From positions 1 to 64,000 of the forward strand of contig JABSPK010000008.1 of NCBI GenBank assembly GCA_013214065.1: a stretch of 64,000 nt of DNA, written 5' to 3'. The DNA is from Flavobacteriaceae bacterium (GTDB lineage Bacteria; Bacteroidota; Bacteroidia; Flavobacteriales; Flavobacteriaceae). Every line of letters begins with the position of its first letter. Positions within the stretch are counted from its first letter, which is position 1. The position numbers were made by a program, and so were the translations under genes. Under the pieces are notes generated by a model. That model was not told the origin of the DNA. It made no database searches and saw only the letters and a program-made list of their open reading frames with translations. Positions 1 to 8,649 of this stretch are shown piece after piece.

Positions 1-72
1 CCCGGACCCCCTCTTTTCAACATCATTATCATATTTATTTTTATTGAAAAACTGTCCTAGAGATAGGGGGAA

Positions 73-198
73 TTATAGTCTGTGAAGGTCGAATTTATAT
101 CTGGAACGTCCTGGAATAGCATTAAGATGGACACCTCTGCGATTTCCAACTTTGAGTCGGTTTTGCAGTTCTCCTAATAATTTTCCAGTTATTTCCAT
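73..198 (-). pseudogene. Truncated 41-codon ORF, probable 5' remnant of a larger gene
   Basis: Reading the minus strand from an ATG at 198 gives 41 codons ending in TAA at 73-75. The product is basic and well formed (it contains GNRRGVHLNAIPGRSRYKFD), looks like a real protein N-terminus, and then stops abruptly. The reading frame after the stop is open to the window edge but low-complexity. It has the feel of the start of a large helicase or ATPase that has been truncated, but that is only an impression. It lies downstream of the nuclease-helicase on the same strand, separated from it by the repeat at 229-291. Confidence 0.35.
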
Positions 199-228
199 TT
201 ATTATTTATTCAATGATTTTCTTATAAT

Positions 229-291
229 GCCGCACAACGGTTTGGCTATGCGCAGTATCCCGAAGTGCATTGCGTATAGGTTGTGTTAGGC
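229..291. repeat. 63-bp imperfect inverted repeat resembling an attC/cassette-type element
   Basis: The two ends form an imperfect dyad: GCC..CACAAC at the left and GTTGTGTTAGGC at the right, with a second pairing of ATGCGC against GCATTGCGTAT inside. The right end GTTAGGC fits the GTTRRRY core of integron attC sites. It lies between the nuclease-helicase stop and a truncated ORF. Similar mobile intergenic dyads are common in Bacteroidota, so it could equally be a dispersed repeat unrelated to an integron. No integrase is in the window. Confidence 0.4.
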
Positions 292-325
292 ACTTTTCAT
301 TTACTTACTTTTTGATTCTACATGT

Positions 326-3300
326 TTAGATTAAGCTCAACTCCTTAAATCTACAAAAAGCATTAGCTAACTTAATTTGATACGGGCTTTTACACTCTAC
401 TTCAAAAATAACCGGATTGGCTACCATTATGAATCTGGTTCGTGCCCGTGAGACAGCCACATTAAATCGATTTGGGCTAAATAAAAAGTTCATACCACGA
501 GGCGCTTCTTCCATACTGGAGGTAGCCACCGAATAAATAATCACGAGCGCTTCTTGTCCCTGGAATTTGTCTACCGTACCCACTTCAAAATTCGGAAGCC
601 GTTGTTTAATGGCCAGCACTTGCGCGTTGTATGGCGTAATGACTTTTATGTCAGCAGCTGCCAACTTCCTTTCAGCGCCATCCTCATTAATGAACCGCAC
701 ATCGCCTCCAGTAAGTTGTGCAACGATTTCTTCGACCTTGTCAACCTCTTCTGCAGATGAGTTGGTATTTCCGGTGTGTTCTACTTCTTCGAGATAAAGA
801 CCCGAACCAGCATATTTTGAACCGATGATTTGCTGTTGGTCTAGATGCTCTTTTGGTTTTAATCGGTTTTCATAGAACAGCTCAGATACAAATGCATTGA
901 TGGATGAATGCATGCGCCATGTTTCAGCTAGAAACACTCCCTGCTCATAAGAAATGGTTTTCTCACCCTGTAAGACATGCTCTAAAGCGGAAACCTCAGT
1001 CCCGTTTGGGTGAACACCTTGTTGAGGCTGTTTCAATTGCTGTGGATCGCCAAGTAGCACCAGGTTAGCGCACGAGTGTGAAACCGCAAGTGTGTCAATA
1101 AGGGAAAGCTGACCGGCTTCATCAATAAACAGGTAGTCTACACTGTCTTCATATGGTGGTTTGCTCCACATAAATGATGTACCTGCAATAACATCCGTTG
1201 TGCCTATCGCTGCTTGAATGGGGCCTTCGTCTCTCGCCAATGTCCAAGGTGCAATTCCATCATCATCCGCCTTAACCTTTTGAATCATATTTATGCTGGA
1301 GCCATCCTCTTTTGCGACTTCCCAAACCTTTGTGAGTAGATTCGTAATCACTTTGTGGCTAAGTGCAGTTATGCCAATTTTTTTACCCTGCTTGGCCAAA
1401 TGATAGATAAGGTGGCTGCCCGTGTAGCTCTTACCCGCACCGGGAGCGCCTTGAATAGGAAGGTAGCTGTGGTCAAGTTTGGATGCGAAATCAAATGTTC
1501 TTTCCAGAAGGTCTGCAAGGTTGGTTGAAGGTTCGTTTAAACGGGGAGAAATATTCATTAGCATTTGTCGAGCAGCGCGGTATTTTTCATTACTGCTCTC
1601 CATACCATTTGCTACAACCCATTCGGATAAATTGATGATGGCTTCTTCTTTGGTATTAGAGTTTACACCTTCAAGACTTATTACCGAAACGGGGTGGGGT
1701 AGATCTTTTTTAGATGGCCCCTTTTTAATTCGGAGTATACCTACATCAGTATCAATATCATGAATACTGCCTGGTTTATTTCCTTCCGGGTCTTCTAGTG
1801 AATTGCCTGGTCGTAAATCACATTCCTGTGGTGGAAACGTATAAGTGTCTAGAAAGCTTCTTTTTATAGGTTCTCTTTCACCTGTATATTGAAGAAAGGA
1901 AATAGCCTTCCGCTCATCCAAGAGTTCGTGTTCTGATAGTTCTTTCAAACGGAAAAACTCCCACCAATACGACTTCTTCTCCCTTCGATACCAATCAAGC
2001 ATATGTGCTAGTATAAATCGAGCCTGTCCAATGTTGGTACGTTCAGCTTTTATAGGAGATATAGCTTCCAACAAGGCTTCCATTATCGGTTGTATACGTT
2101 CTTGATGAGCGGTGATATTGTCACTTGCATCACCATCGACATCTTCAGGTCGGGTAATGTTTGCACGCTCAGCAATTAGATTTGCTCTGATTTCTTCTAG
2201 CCATATTTGAAGCCTTACTAGCGATTCACAATCGTCTTGATTGTAAAGTTGTACAGCATCCGCTGTTTCTTTGCTCAGTTTATCAATGTTTCCGGTTTGA
2301 AGCAGCAACTCCAGTTGCGATTTGAAGCTAGACAACTCTCGAAGGTTCATTTTACGTTCATAGCCAAAGAATTTTTCTAGGTCTTTGATTGAGTATTTTT
2401 CCACGCTCGCCCGCACTGACTGCTTTACCACGCTGTGGAGGTCAATAAAAGTGTTTGACCGTAAGAATGTGTCGATTTCGTTTTCTCGTGACGCGTACTT
2501 ACCCATGAGCCGTTTGAGGGCCGTTACTTCATAAGGTGCGTAGTGGTAAATGTGAAGTGTTGGATCTTCTTCTTTTAAAGCAATTGCAAAGTCTATAAAC
2601 TGCTCAAAAATGACCTTTTCTTCCTTTTCATTTTTTGCCCATAACGCATGGTATTTGTCTTTGTGTACATAACCGATCATATATTCAAGTCCATCTGGAT
2701 CAACCATCCTGTCACCTTCAAAATCTAAATAGATATCATTTGTTGAAGGTTCCGGTAGCTTATTTAGGCCTTTTCCTTCTTCAATTTCAAGCGTCTCATA
2801 GATTGGTTTATTACCTGCATTGCGACTTTCATTCTGAACTCGCGCTTGTTCTCGTAGTTTATTGTAGGTCTCTTTTGCACCTTTGGTAGGATCAAATGGT
2901 ACAGGCAACAAAAGGTTGGCTACTTTCTCAAGTGTATCAATATCATTTAGCCTAAACTCTTTCATTTGAGATTTTCCCATGCCTGCAACAAAGGTCAGGT
3001 GGTCATCTTTTCTCCTAATCGCATTGCAATTCTTCCACCACCTACAGATATCACAATGGTGTACAGGTTCTGGATAGGTTTCGTATTCATTGGTTATAGC
3101 ATCTTCTAGATTTCGCTTTACCAATCTGATATATGCTGCGTGTTCATCATAGCGATATTGTTCTTTACCTTCCGGTTTGATCACTCCCATATATTCTGGC
3201 GGTATCCCTTGGATCTGGGCTACACATTCCGAATAGAGCCCTATTTGCAATATGGTTCCAGCCTTAGTTTCATTTGCCAATTTGGTATCCCAAACTTCGT

Positions 3301-3685
3301 AAGACCAATCTCCTAGGTCGCTTGGTCTTTCGACCTTCATCAAGAAATCAGCCCAGCCACTCCATTTACCCTCTTCTTTCAAGCGCGCCTGGTAGATTAC
3401 ATCTGCACCGGAAGACATGGCCTCAATTGTTTTCTTTTCAGCATGAGGATCTTCATTGCTGATTTCAATGACCTCCATTCCTTCATCCCGTAGTTGTTGA
3501 AGATGTTTCGCTTCAAACTCCATTCCTCTCTCTTGGAGCATAATCACAACCCTGTTTGTGAGTACTTCAGGATCTTCGATTTCACCACGAGCGTGTTGCT
3601 TGTTAAGCTGAGTAAGGTGTTTACAGTTGCTGTGCGAAGAAATGTCTGAAGGACTGTATAGAATATGGTTGTTTTTGTTTTTCAT
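326..3685 (-). CDS. TM0106-family RecB-like nuclease fused to superfamily 1 helicase
   Basis: Three modules can be read in the 1119 residues. The N-terminal part resembles the TM0106 RecB/Cas4-like nuclease: D112 and D133-x-K135 fit PD-(D/E)XK residues, and Cys21 with Cys211, Cys214 and Cys220 fits an iron-sulfur staple. The middle carries an RNase H-like exonuclease domain (LDFEGD, later YNQDDCES). The C-terminal third is a DNA2/NAM7-type helicase with Walker A GAPGAGKS, Walker B FIDEAGQ, GDPQQL, and a final VAVSRAR motif. The combination suggests processing of DNA or RNA ends; a defence or repair role is inference. It stands alone beside a cassette-like repeat at the window edge. Confidence 0.85.
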   Translation of the reverse strand: MKNKNNHILYSPSDISSHSNCKHLTQLNKQHARGEIEDPEVLTNRVVIMLQERGMEFEAKHLQQLRDEGMEVIEISNEDPHAEKKTIEAMSSGADVIYQARLKEEGKWSGWADFLMKVERPSDLGDWSYEVWDTKLANETKAGTILQIGLYSECVAQIQGIPPEYMGVIKPEGKEQYRYDEHAAYIRLVKRNLEDAITNEYETYPEPVHHCDICRWWKNCNAIRRKDDHLTFVAGMGKSQMKEFRLNDIDTLEKVANLLLPVPFDPTKGAKETYNKLREQARVQNESRNAGNKPIYETLEIEEGKGLNKLPEPSTNDIYLDFEGDRMVDPDGLEYMIGYVHKDKYHALWAKNEKEEKVIFEQFIDFAIALKEEDPTLHIYHYAPYEVTALKRLMGKYASRENEIDTFLRSNTFIDLHSVVKQSVRASVEKYSIKDLEKFFGYERKMNLRELSSFKSQLELLLQTGNIDKLSKETADAVQLYNQDDCESLVRLQIWLEEIRANLIAERANITRPEDVDGDASDNITAHQERIQPIMEALLEAISPIKAERTNIGQARFILAHMLDWYRREKKSYWWEFFRLKELSEHELLDERKAISFLQYTGEREPIKRSFLDTYTFPPQECDLRPGNSLEDPEGNKPGSIHDIDTDVGILRIKKGPSKKDLPHPVSVISLEGVNSNTKEEAIINLSEWVVANGMESSNEKYRAARQMLMNISPRLNEPSTNLADLLERTFDFASKLDHSYLPIQGAPGAGKSYTGSHLIYHLAKQGKKIGITALSHKVITNLLTKVWEVAKEDGSSINMIQKVKADDDGIAPWTLARDEGPIQAAIGTTDVIAGTSFMWSKPPYEDSVDYLFIDEAGQLSLIDTLAVSHSCANLVLLGDPQQLKQPQQGVHPNGTEVSALEHVLQGEKTISYEQGVFLAETWRMHSSINAFVSELFYENRLKPKEHLDQQQIIGSKYAGSGLYLEEVEHTGNTNSSAEEVDKVEEIVAQLTGGDVRFINEDGAERKLAAADIKVITPYNAQVLAIKQRLPNFEVGTVDKFQGQEALVIIYSVATSSMEEAPRGMNFLFSPNRFNVAVSRARTRFIMVANPVIFEVECKSPYQIKLANAFCRFKELSLI

Positions 3686-4009
3686 TTAAATGTTTAAGAA
3701 CAGCATTATTTTGAGATGTTTATTCCCATGAAGAATGAGCATTAAAGTTTTTCCAGAATTGAGCCTTACAATTGTATATCATCATTGATTACAATTCCAT
3801 TTTGCGCGTTCGGTTTTATTGGTACTATGGCATCTCCATCGAAAGCTGACCGATTCAAGTATTCTTACCCTCCCAAGATACCCAGTGCATTTTTGAATTT
3901 GTTACGAAAAACCGTAAAAGAATTGGGGTTTTCCTCTAAATATCAAGCTCTTAACGAAGGTTTTCTTACGGAATGAACGAAAAGGCGATGAAAGGGCCTA
4001 TGGATTCTC
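3686..4009. other. Gene-poor gap of about 320 bp
   Basis: AT-rich sequence between the nuclease-helicase start and the two small membrane genes. It should hold the promoter of the nuclease-helicase. I found no convincing TAnnTTTG box, terminator or RNA. A plus-strand 63-codon frame at 3785-3976 has no recognisable features and is not called. Confidence 0.4.
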
Positions 4010-4225
4010 CTAATTTTCCTGCTTAAGGATACCCACATAGTAGTGGATGTAAAACAGGCTCAACAACACAAAAGCCAGCGGTTCGCGAAGTTCCTTGAAC
4101 GCTGCCCGAAAACTGGAGTTGGTAGCGGTGACCGCCTCCCAAGATACATCGAACAAGGAATCGGCCAATAGAAAGGTTACCAAGAAGAAGATGCTAAAAG
4201 CGAGGGGTTTAGGGAGTTGTATCAT
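4010..4225 (-). CDS. Small two-helix membrane protein, unknown
   Basis: The 71 residues show two hydrophobic segments, at about 8-22 and 49-65, joined by a polar loop. No family is recognised. The gene follows the similar-sized membrane gene at 4271-4465 on the same strand with a 45-bp gap, so the two may be co-transcribed. There is no clear ribosome binding site, as is usual here. Expression is plausible because the frame has a typical membrane-protein composition, but function cannot be stated. Confidence 0.5.
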   Translation of the reverse strand: MIQLPKPLAFSIFFLVTFLLADSLFDVSWEAVTATNSSFRAAFKELREPLAFVLLSLFYIHYYVGILKQEN

Positions 4226-4270
4226 AAGTAGTGTGTTGTTTAATATGGTTCCTGAACAATGTACGGTACC

Positions 4271-4465
4271 TTATCGTTTACTCATTTTGGCATAAAGGAT
4301 GTAAAAACCACAACCCATTGCAAAAGACGGAACCGATAAATGTGATAGAATCCGCATCCACGACATCCTAGCTGTCAACTCATCTTGCAAGAAAACGTAC
4401 AAATCGTACAGGGCAAAACCCATCAAGAGTACTCCTATGGGGATCCATATCAACTTGGTTTTCAT
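4271..4465 (-). CDS. Small two-helix membrane protein, unknown
   Basis: The 64-residue product starts MKTKLIWIPIGVLLMGF, a membrane segment directly after two lysines, and has a second hydrophobic stretch near 43-58. The frame is open upstream to 4579, but a strong minus-strand terminator at 4537-4564 lies within that extension. The ATG at 4465 is therefore preferred. It is the first of two small membrane genes (the other ends at 4010). No family recognised. Confidence 0.55.
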   Translation of the reverse strand: MKTKLIWIPIGVLLMGFALYDLYVFLQDELTARMSWMRILSHLSVPSFAMGCGFYILYAKMSKR

Positions 4466-4536
4466 CTTAAATGGTTTCCCCAAAAAACGGGGTTTCGACC
4501 CACAAATCTTGATAGTGGTTAGTCGCTTTAGGACAC

Positions 4537-4564
4537 CAAAAAACCGGAGGCTTTCGCCCCCGGT
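4537..4564 (-). terminator. Rho-independent terminator of the HmuY/receptor operon
   Basis: On the minus strand a nine-pair stem (ACCGGGGGC with GCCTCCGGT, one G-T wobble) closes a GAAA tetraloop and is followed by TTTTTT. It lies 52 bp past the HmuY-like gene, so it ends that operon and separates it from the two small membrane genes. Confidence 0.85.
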
Positions 4565-4615
4565 CGCTAACAAACTCAAACTTAAAAAGGGAAGACTGGC
4601 GTCCTTCCGTTTCGT

Positions 4616-5497
4616 TTATTCCGCCAAATTCGTATCCCCAACGTTGGGGTTATACACATAGTTGAAGGTATAGACCCGTGACTCGTCCACAAAGGCATCG
4701 GGTTGGGCCGGGGCATCCCTATAATAACTCAAGACCTCCACCTTGGCATAGTGGCCGTCGTGGGTGCGGATGACCAAGATGCGTCCTGGGATGGGACTGA
4801 TCGTAAAGGTGGCCGGGTTGTAATTGTACCAGCCGTTGTCGCTTCCGGTAGGGATGGCAAACGCCCCATCGGCATCCTCCGTAAAATCCAGGCCGACCGC
4901 CGATACCACATCGGCAAAGGTGCCGGTGGCAATCGAGGCCCCTCCGTTTCCGTTGCGCTCGGGTTCATCAGCCGTGCCGGTTACCGCGCCGCCGTTGATG
5001 GCGATCGTGGTGCCCCGAAAGGCGATGTCCCATTCCGTGGTGCTATCCGTGACTGCCCCGGTCGCAAAGCTGAATTTGGCGAAGGGTCCGCCCACCGGCT
5101 CTCCTTGTCCCCCCGTCTGTGGGGCTTCAAAGTTTTCCATTGTCGCGCTTTGCAATGCCGCCAACACGGTAAAGCTGGCCGGGGTCGTCTTTGTAAAACC
5201 GTTTGCGGCGATACTGACGGTCCCTGAGCTGGCTCCCGCCGGTACGCTAGTCACGATTTGGGTGGCGCTGATACTGCTAATCGTAGCGGCCACTCCACCG
5301 AAGGTCAAATCGACGGACTCGGCATCGGTGGGGAAATCGGTACCCGTAATGGTGATCTCGGTACCGACCGTACCCGATTCGGGACTGATCGCCGTGACCG
5401 TGAATTCGACGGCCACAGGGCCTTCGTCGTCGTCGCTACAGGCAACGAATGCGAGGAAAAGAAATAAAAGACTGCATAATTTAAGGGTAGTTTTCAT
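4616..5497 (-). CDS. HmuY-like heme-binding lipoprotein with IPT/TIG domain
   Basis: This 293-residue surface lipoprotein begins with a signal peptide and lipobox ending at Cys20 (FLAFVACSDDD). Residues about 33-113 form an IPT/TIG immunoglobulin-like domain (ISPESGTVGTEITITGTDFP). The rest matches the HmuY family (WDIAFRGTTIAI near 155, RILVIRTHDGHYAKVEVLSYY-type strand near 240), which captures heme outside the cell. Known HmuY proteins are shorter, about 140-220 residues; the added TIG domain explains the excess. It starts 12 bp after the TonB receptor stop, the classical receptor/hemophore pairing. Heme rather than another ligand is inferred from the family. Confidence 0.85.
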   Translation of the reverse strand: MKTTLKLCSLLFLFLAFVACSDDDEGPVAVEFTVTAISPESGTVGTEITITGTDFPTDAESVDLTFGGVAATISSISATQIVTSVPAGASSGTVSIAANGFTKTTPASFTVLAALQSATMENFEAPQTGGQGEPVGGPFAKFSFATGAVTDSTTEWDIAFRGTTIAINGGAVTGTADEPERNGNGGASIATGTFADVVSAVGLDFTEDADGAFAIPTGSDNGWYNYNPATFTISPIPGRILVIRTHDGHYAKVEVLSYYRDAPAQPDAFVDESRVYTFNYVYNPNVGDTNLAE

Positions 5498-5509
5498 AGT
5501 GTTCGTATG

Positions 5510-7612
5510 TTAAAAATTAAAAGTAAATCGTGCGAATAGTTGCCGCCCCGGATTGATCAACTGCTCGTTGTCTTGGGTCGCCAGGGGGTTGGAGCCTTTG
5601 AAATCCAAAAGGTTGTTTGCCCCTAGCTGTAGCTGATAATGTTCGTAAAAGGTCTTGCCCAAGCTGAGGTTCACCAGGGCATAACCCGAGACAAAGGCGT
5701 CGTCGAAATCGTCCAAGAGGTCGTTGCCATTGCGGTCGGTAAGACCGAAGCGGCTGCGATAGACCACCCGCAGGTTGGCGTTGGCCTTCCATTCGGGCAG
5801 CTCGTAAAACAGCTTGGCATTCAAGGTGTGGCGCGAACGGTTCTCCAAACCGAAGTAGTCGCTGCGCTCAAGCCGGACGGTTTCCAAGGTCTCCGGGTCG
5901 CGCCCGAACACCTCGCCATTCGCGATGGCATCCTCCTTGTCCTTGTCGAAGGCGTACAGCAATTGGTAGCCGGTCGATAGGGTCAGGCCCGGTATCAGCT
6001 TGTAATTCAGGTCGACTTCCACCCCCTGGGTATAGACGCTTTCGCGGTTGATATAACCGAAAACGTTCTGCCCGTTGGTCTTGGCGGCCAAAATACGGGT
6101 GTCGATCAGGTTGGTGAAATCGTTGCGGAACAGGTTGACCGAGGCCCGCAGGCGGCCTTGGGTATAGCCGAACCCGAGGTTGTAGCCTACCGAACTTTCG
6201 GCATCCAAGGGATCGCCCAGGGTGTTGACGTCCACCGCCAAGTTGGCGATTTCATTGGCGGCCTGTAGCCGTTCGATGCCCACCCGTTCGACTTCCTTCC
6301 CAAAAACCGAGTACCCACCCCCGGCCGCATTGGTGAAATCCAAATACAGCTGTCTAAAATCAGGGGCTTTGAAGCCACTCCCTACCGAACCCTTGACATG
6401 CCAGTTCGCATTGAAGTCATAGCGGGCCGAGAGTTTGGGGCTCAATTGAGCGTTGTATTCGCTGTGGTGGTCGAAGCGGACCCCCACGATAAGGTTCAGC
6501 CGCTCCAGGGGTTTGAAATCGTATTGGGCAAAGAGGTATTGGGAGTTGAAACGCACCTGTTCCGCAAAGAGGGAACGGTCTAAGCTTTCGAAATTCACCC
6601 CGCCGCCCAAGGTCAGCGTATGCTGTTCTTGAAAACGATGGTTGTAGCGGATTTCAGGCCGGAACAAACGCTGGTCGAAGTCGTTGTCGAGTAGGATGTC
6701 GTTATCGATCGGATCGATGGTCTGCTCGTTGGTGACATAATTGGTGTAATAGAATTCATAGGCCCAGTCCGTTTTATCGGAAGGACGGTAATCAAAGCGC
6801 AGATGGGCATTACCGTCGCGTTCTTCACTGGTGCCGGAAGGGATGTCGAAATCCTGTAAAAAGTAGCGGCCCGAGGCAAAGAGGCGCAGTTTTGGGGAGA
6901 GCTCTGCGAACAGACGACCGTGCACCGTGTAGTTGAAAAAGGGGTTCACCGTCTGCCCCTCCGAACCGGGGGTCAGATCGAAGCCGTCGGTGCTCAGACG
7001 ATCTACAAAGACCGAATAACCCAAAGCCCCCTGACGTTGGTTGAGACTGACCGTGGTGTTTTGGTTGTTGAAACTCCCGGCCCGGTGGGCCACTTGTCCG
7101 CTCAAGGCTTCGCTTTTCGGCTTTTCGGTAATGATGTTGATCACCCCACCCAAGGCTTCAGAGCCGAAAAGACTAGAGGAAGGCCCTTTGACCACCTCGA
7201 TCTGTTTGATATTGCCGATGGCAAAACGACTCAGGTCGAGATTGCCACTGCTGCGCCCCACCACGGGAACCCCGTCGATAAGCACCAACACATAGTCGGA
7301 GGCGATCCCTTGGATCTGTACGCCCTCACCACCGCCTATGGTCACGTCGGGGGTCATGACGATGCCCGTTTGCTCGTTCAAAATCTCGTTCAGCCGGGTG
7401 ACACCCGACCGTTGAAGCTGTTTCTGAGGGATGAGGGTCACGGGTAGGGGGAGGGACGAGAGTTGCCGTAGCGTGCGGGTGGCGGTGACCACCACCTCTT
7501 CGAGTTCTTGTTGCTGAAAGGAGCCTTCTTCGGTGCCTGCCGATTGGGCGACTGTTAAAATTGCCCAATTTGTGCATAAAAACCACACCAAAATATTTTT
7601 ATTTAGACTCAT
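5510..7612 (-). CDS. TonB-dependent outer membrane receptor, probable heme receptor
   Basis: The 700-residue protein has a signal peptide ending near residue 23, a TonB-box-like LEEVVVTATRT, a plug domain (VLVLIDGVPVVGRSSG, IEVVKGPSSSLFGSEALGGVINIITEKP region) and a C-terminal beta-barrel ending in RFTFNF. It lacks the carboxypeptidase-like N-terminal domain of SusC-type receptors. Paired with the HmuY-like lipoprotein immediately downstream, it most likely imports heme. Its promoter has TATATTTG at 7630-7637 (minus) and is covered by the dyad at 7643-7665, so repression by iron or heme is likely. Confidence 0.88.
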   Translation of the reverse strand: MSLNKNILVWFLCTNWAILTVAQSAGTEEGSFQQQELEEVVVTATRTLRQLSSLPLPVTLIPQKQLQRSGVTRLNEILNEQTGIVMTPDVTIGGGEGVQIQGIASDYVLVLIDGVPVVGRSSGNLDLSRFAIGNIKQIEVVKGPSSSLFGSEALGGVINIITEKPKSEALSGQVAHRAGSFNNQNTTVSLNQRQGALGYSVFVDRLSTDGFDLTPGSEGQTVNPFFNYTVHGRLFAELSPKLRLFASGRYFLQDFDIPSGTSEERDGNAHLRFDYRPSDKTDWAYEFYYTNYVTNEQTIDPIDNDILLDNDFDQRLFRPEIRYNHRFQEQHTLTLGGGVNFESLDRSLFAEQVRFNSQYLFAQYDFKPLERLNLIVGVRFDHHSEYNAQLSPKLSARYDFNANWHVKGSVGSGFKAPDFRQLYLDFTNAAGGGYSVFGKEVERVGIERLQAANEIANLAVDVNTLGDPLDAESSVGYNLGFGYTQGRLRASVNLFRNDFTNLIDTRILAAKTNGQNVFGYINRESVYTQGVEVDLNYKLIPGLTLSTGYQLLYAFDKDKEDAIANGEVFGRDPETLETVRLERSDYFGLENRSRHTLNAKLFYELPEWKANANLRVVYRSRFGLTDRNGNDLLDDFDDAFVSGYALVNLSLGKTFYEHYQLQLGANNLLDFKGSNPLATQDNEQLINPGRQLFARFTFNF

Positions 7613-7629
7613 TCCACGTAAATTTAGAG

Positions 7630-7662
7630 CAAATATAGATTCTTATTTAAAATCAGTCTAAA
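7630..7662 (-). promoter_or_regulatory. Promoter of the HmuY/receptor operon
   Basis: The minus strand reads TATATTTG at 7637-7630, an exact TAnnTTTG -7 box. A TTTA lies about 21 bases upstream as a weak -33 element. The operator at 7643-7665 fills the spacer and the -33 element, a typical repressor position. Confidence 0.6.
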
Positions 7663-7665
7663 TAA
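7643..7665. promoter_or_regulatory. Iron-regulon dyad operator, copy A
   Basis: A 23-bp palindrome with perfect 7-bp arms: TTATTTA, nine bases, TAAATAA. It lies in the divergent region between the heme receptor (minus) and DUF6607 (plus) and could control both. Four relatives occur at 12924, 12990, 19744 and 20243. The shape fits a Fur- or DtxR-like dimer site; the regulator itself is not in the window. Confidence 0.7.
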
Positions 7666-7715
7666 AATTAAACTATTTTCCAGTTTTAACAGAACTACTA
7701 AAACGTACCACCATT

Positions 7716-8648
7716 ATGAAAAGAAAATCCCTAAGCTTCGCCCTGCTTGTATTCGGTGTGCTATCCCTATCAGCCCAAGAAAAACGGGAGCAAGACAAAG
7801 CCGCCATCAAGGCCATGTGCGGCTGTTTCGAAGTCACCTTCAACTTCGCGGAGACCTTTAATTACAGCCAGGACTCGCTGTACAAACCCTCAAAGACCAA
7901 GGTCGATAAGGGCTTGGAATGGGCCCAATTGGTCACCGATACCGATGATAAGGTGGTGATCCAACACCTTTTACAGGTCGGAGATCCCGCGAATCCGTAT
8001 ATCGTCAAACACTGGCGACAAGATTGGTTGTTCGAGAACACCGCACTATATGAATACAATGGGGATAACGAATGGACTTTTAGCGGGAAATCCCCCGAAG
8101 CCGTAGCCGGGCAGTGGACCCAAAAAGTATATCAGGTCGATGACAGTCCCCGTTACGAGGGATCGGCGACTTGGGTACATGTCGATGGCAAAAGCTATTG
8201 GGAAAACACCACCCCAGCCCCCTTACCACGTCGCGAGTACACCACCCGCGCCGATTACAACATTACCATGCGGGGCAACCGCCATGAGGTGACCGATTAC
8301 GGATGGGTACACGATCAAGACAACAGCAAGGTCTTGCGTAAAAAGGGGGAAGCCGATTTGGTATTGGCCAAAGAGAAAGGCTATAATACCTATGTCAAGG
8401 TCGACGATGCCCGTTGCCAGGCCGCTGCCGATTGGTGGACGAAGCATTACGACAAATGGGCCAGCGTACGTTCGAAATGGGACGAAGTCTACGGCCGAAA
8501 TACCAATTTGCAGCTGAAAGAAAAGGTCGATAACAAGGTCTTGTACAAGCACCTTTTTAATGAGGAATTGGTCGATAAGTCCGCCATCGATGCGGTGATC
8601 GAATCCTTTGTGATCCCTGCAACCGATGAAGCCTCCAAAAGCAAATAA
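7716..8648 (+). CDS. DUF6607 family secreted protein
   Basis: The 310-residue product has a signal peptide (MKRKSLSFALLVFGVLSLSAQ) and matches what I recall as DUF6607, a Bacteroidota family often next to heme or iron receptors. A CGCFEVTFNFAETF motif lies near residue 35 and tryptophan-rich segments (KHWRQDWLFEN, ESYWENTT-like) follow. No enzymatic motif is visible. It is the first gene of a tight four-gene operon (1-bp gap to the ankyrin gene) divergent from the heme receptor across operator A, which supports a role in heme or iron handling in the periplasm. Confidence 0.75.
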   Translation: MKRKSLSFALLVFGVLSLSAQEKREQDKAAIKAMCGCFEVTFNFAETFNYSQDSLYKPSKTKVDKGLEWAQLVTDTDDKVVIQHLLQVGDPANPYIVKHWRQDWLFENTALYEYNGDNEWTFSGKSPEAVAGQWTQKVYQVDDSPRYEGSATWVHVDGKSYWENTTPAPLPRREYTTRADYNITMRGNRHEVTDYGWVHDQDNSKVLRKKGEADLVLAKEKGYNTYVKVDDARCQAAADWWTKHYDKWASVRSKWDEVYGRNTNLQLKEKVDNKVLYKHLFNEELVDKSAIDAVIESFVIPATDEASKSK

Positions 8649-8649
8649 G

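Noticed and set aside
3785-3976. Plus-strand frame of 63 codons between the nuclease gene and the small membrane genes
   Set aside because: Composition is random-looking, no recognisable motif or promoter, and no neighbour suggests it.
4824-5513. Long plus-strand frame of 229 codons opposite the HmuY gene
   Set aside because: It is the shadow of a confidently identified lipoprotein; its Pro/Val/Ala-rich translation has no domain.
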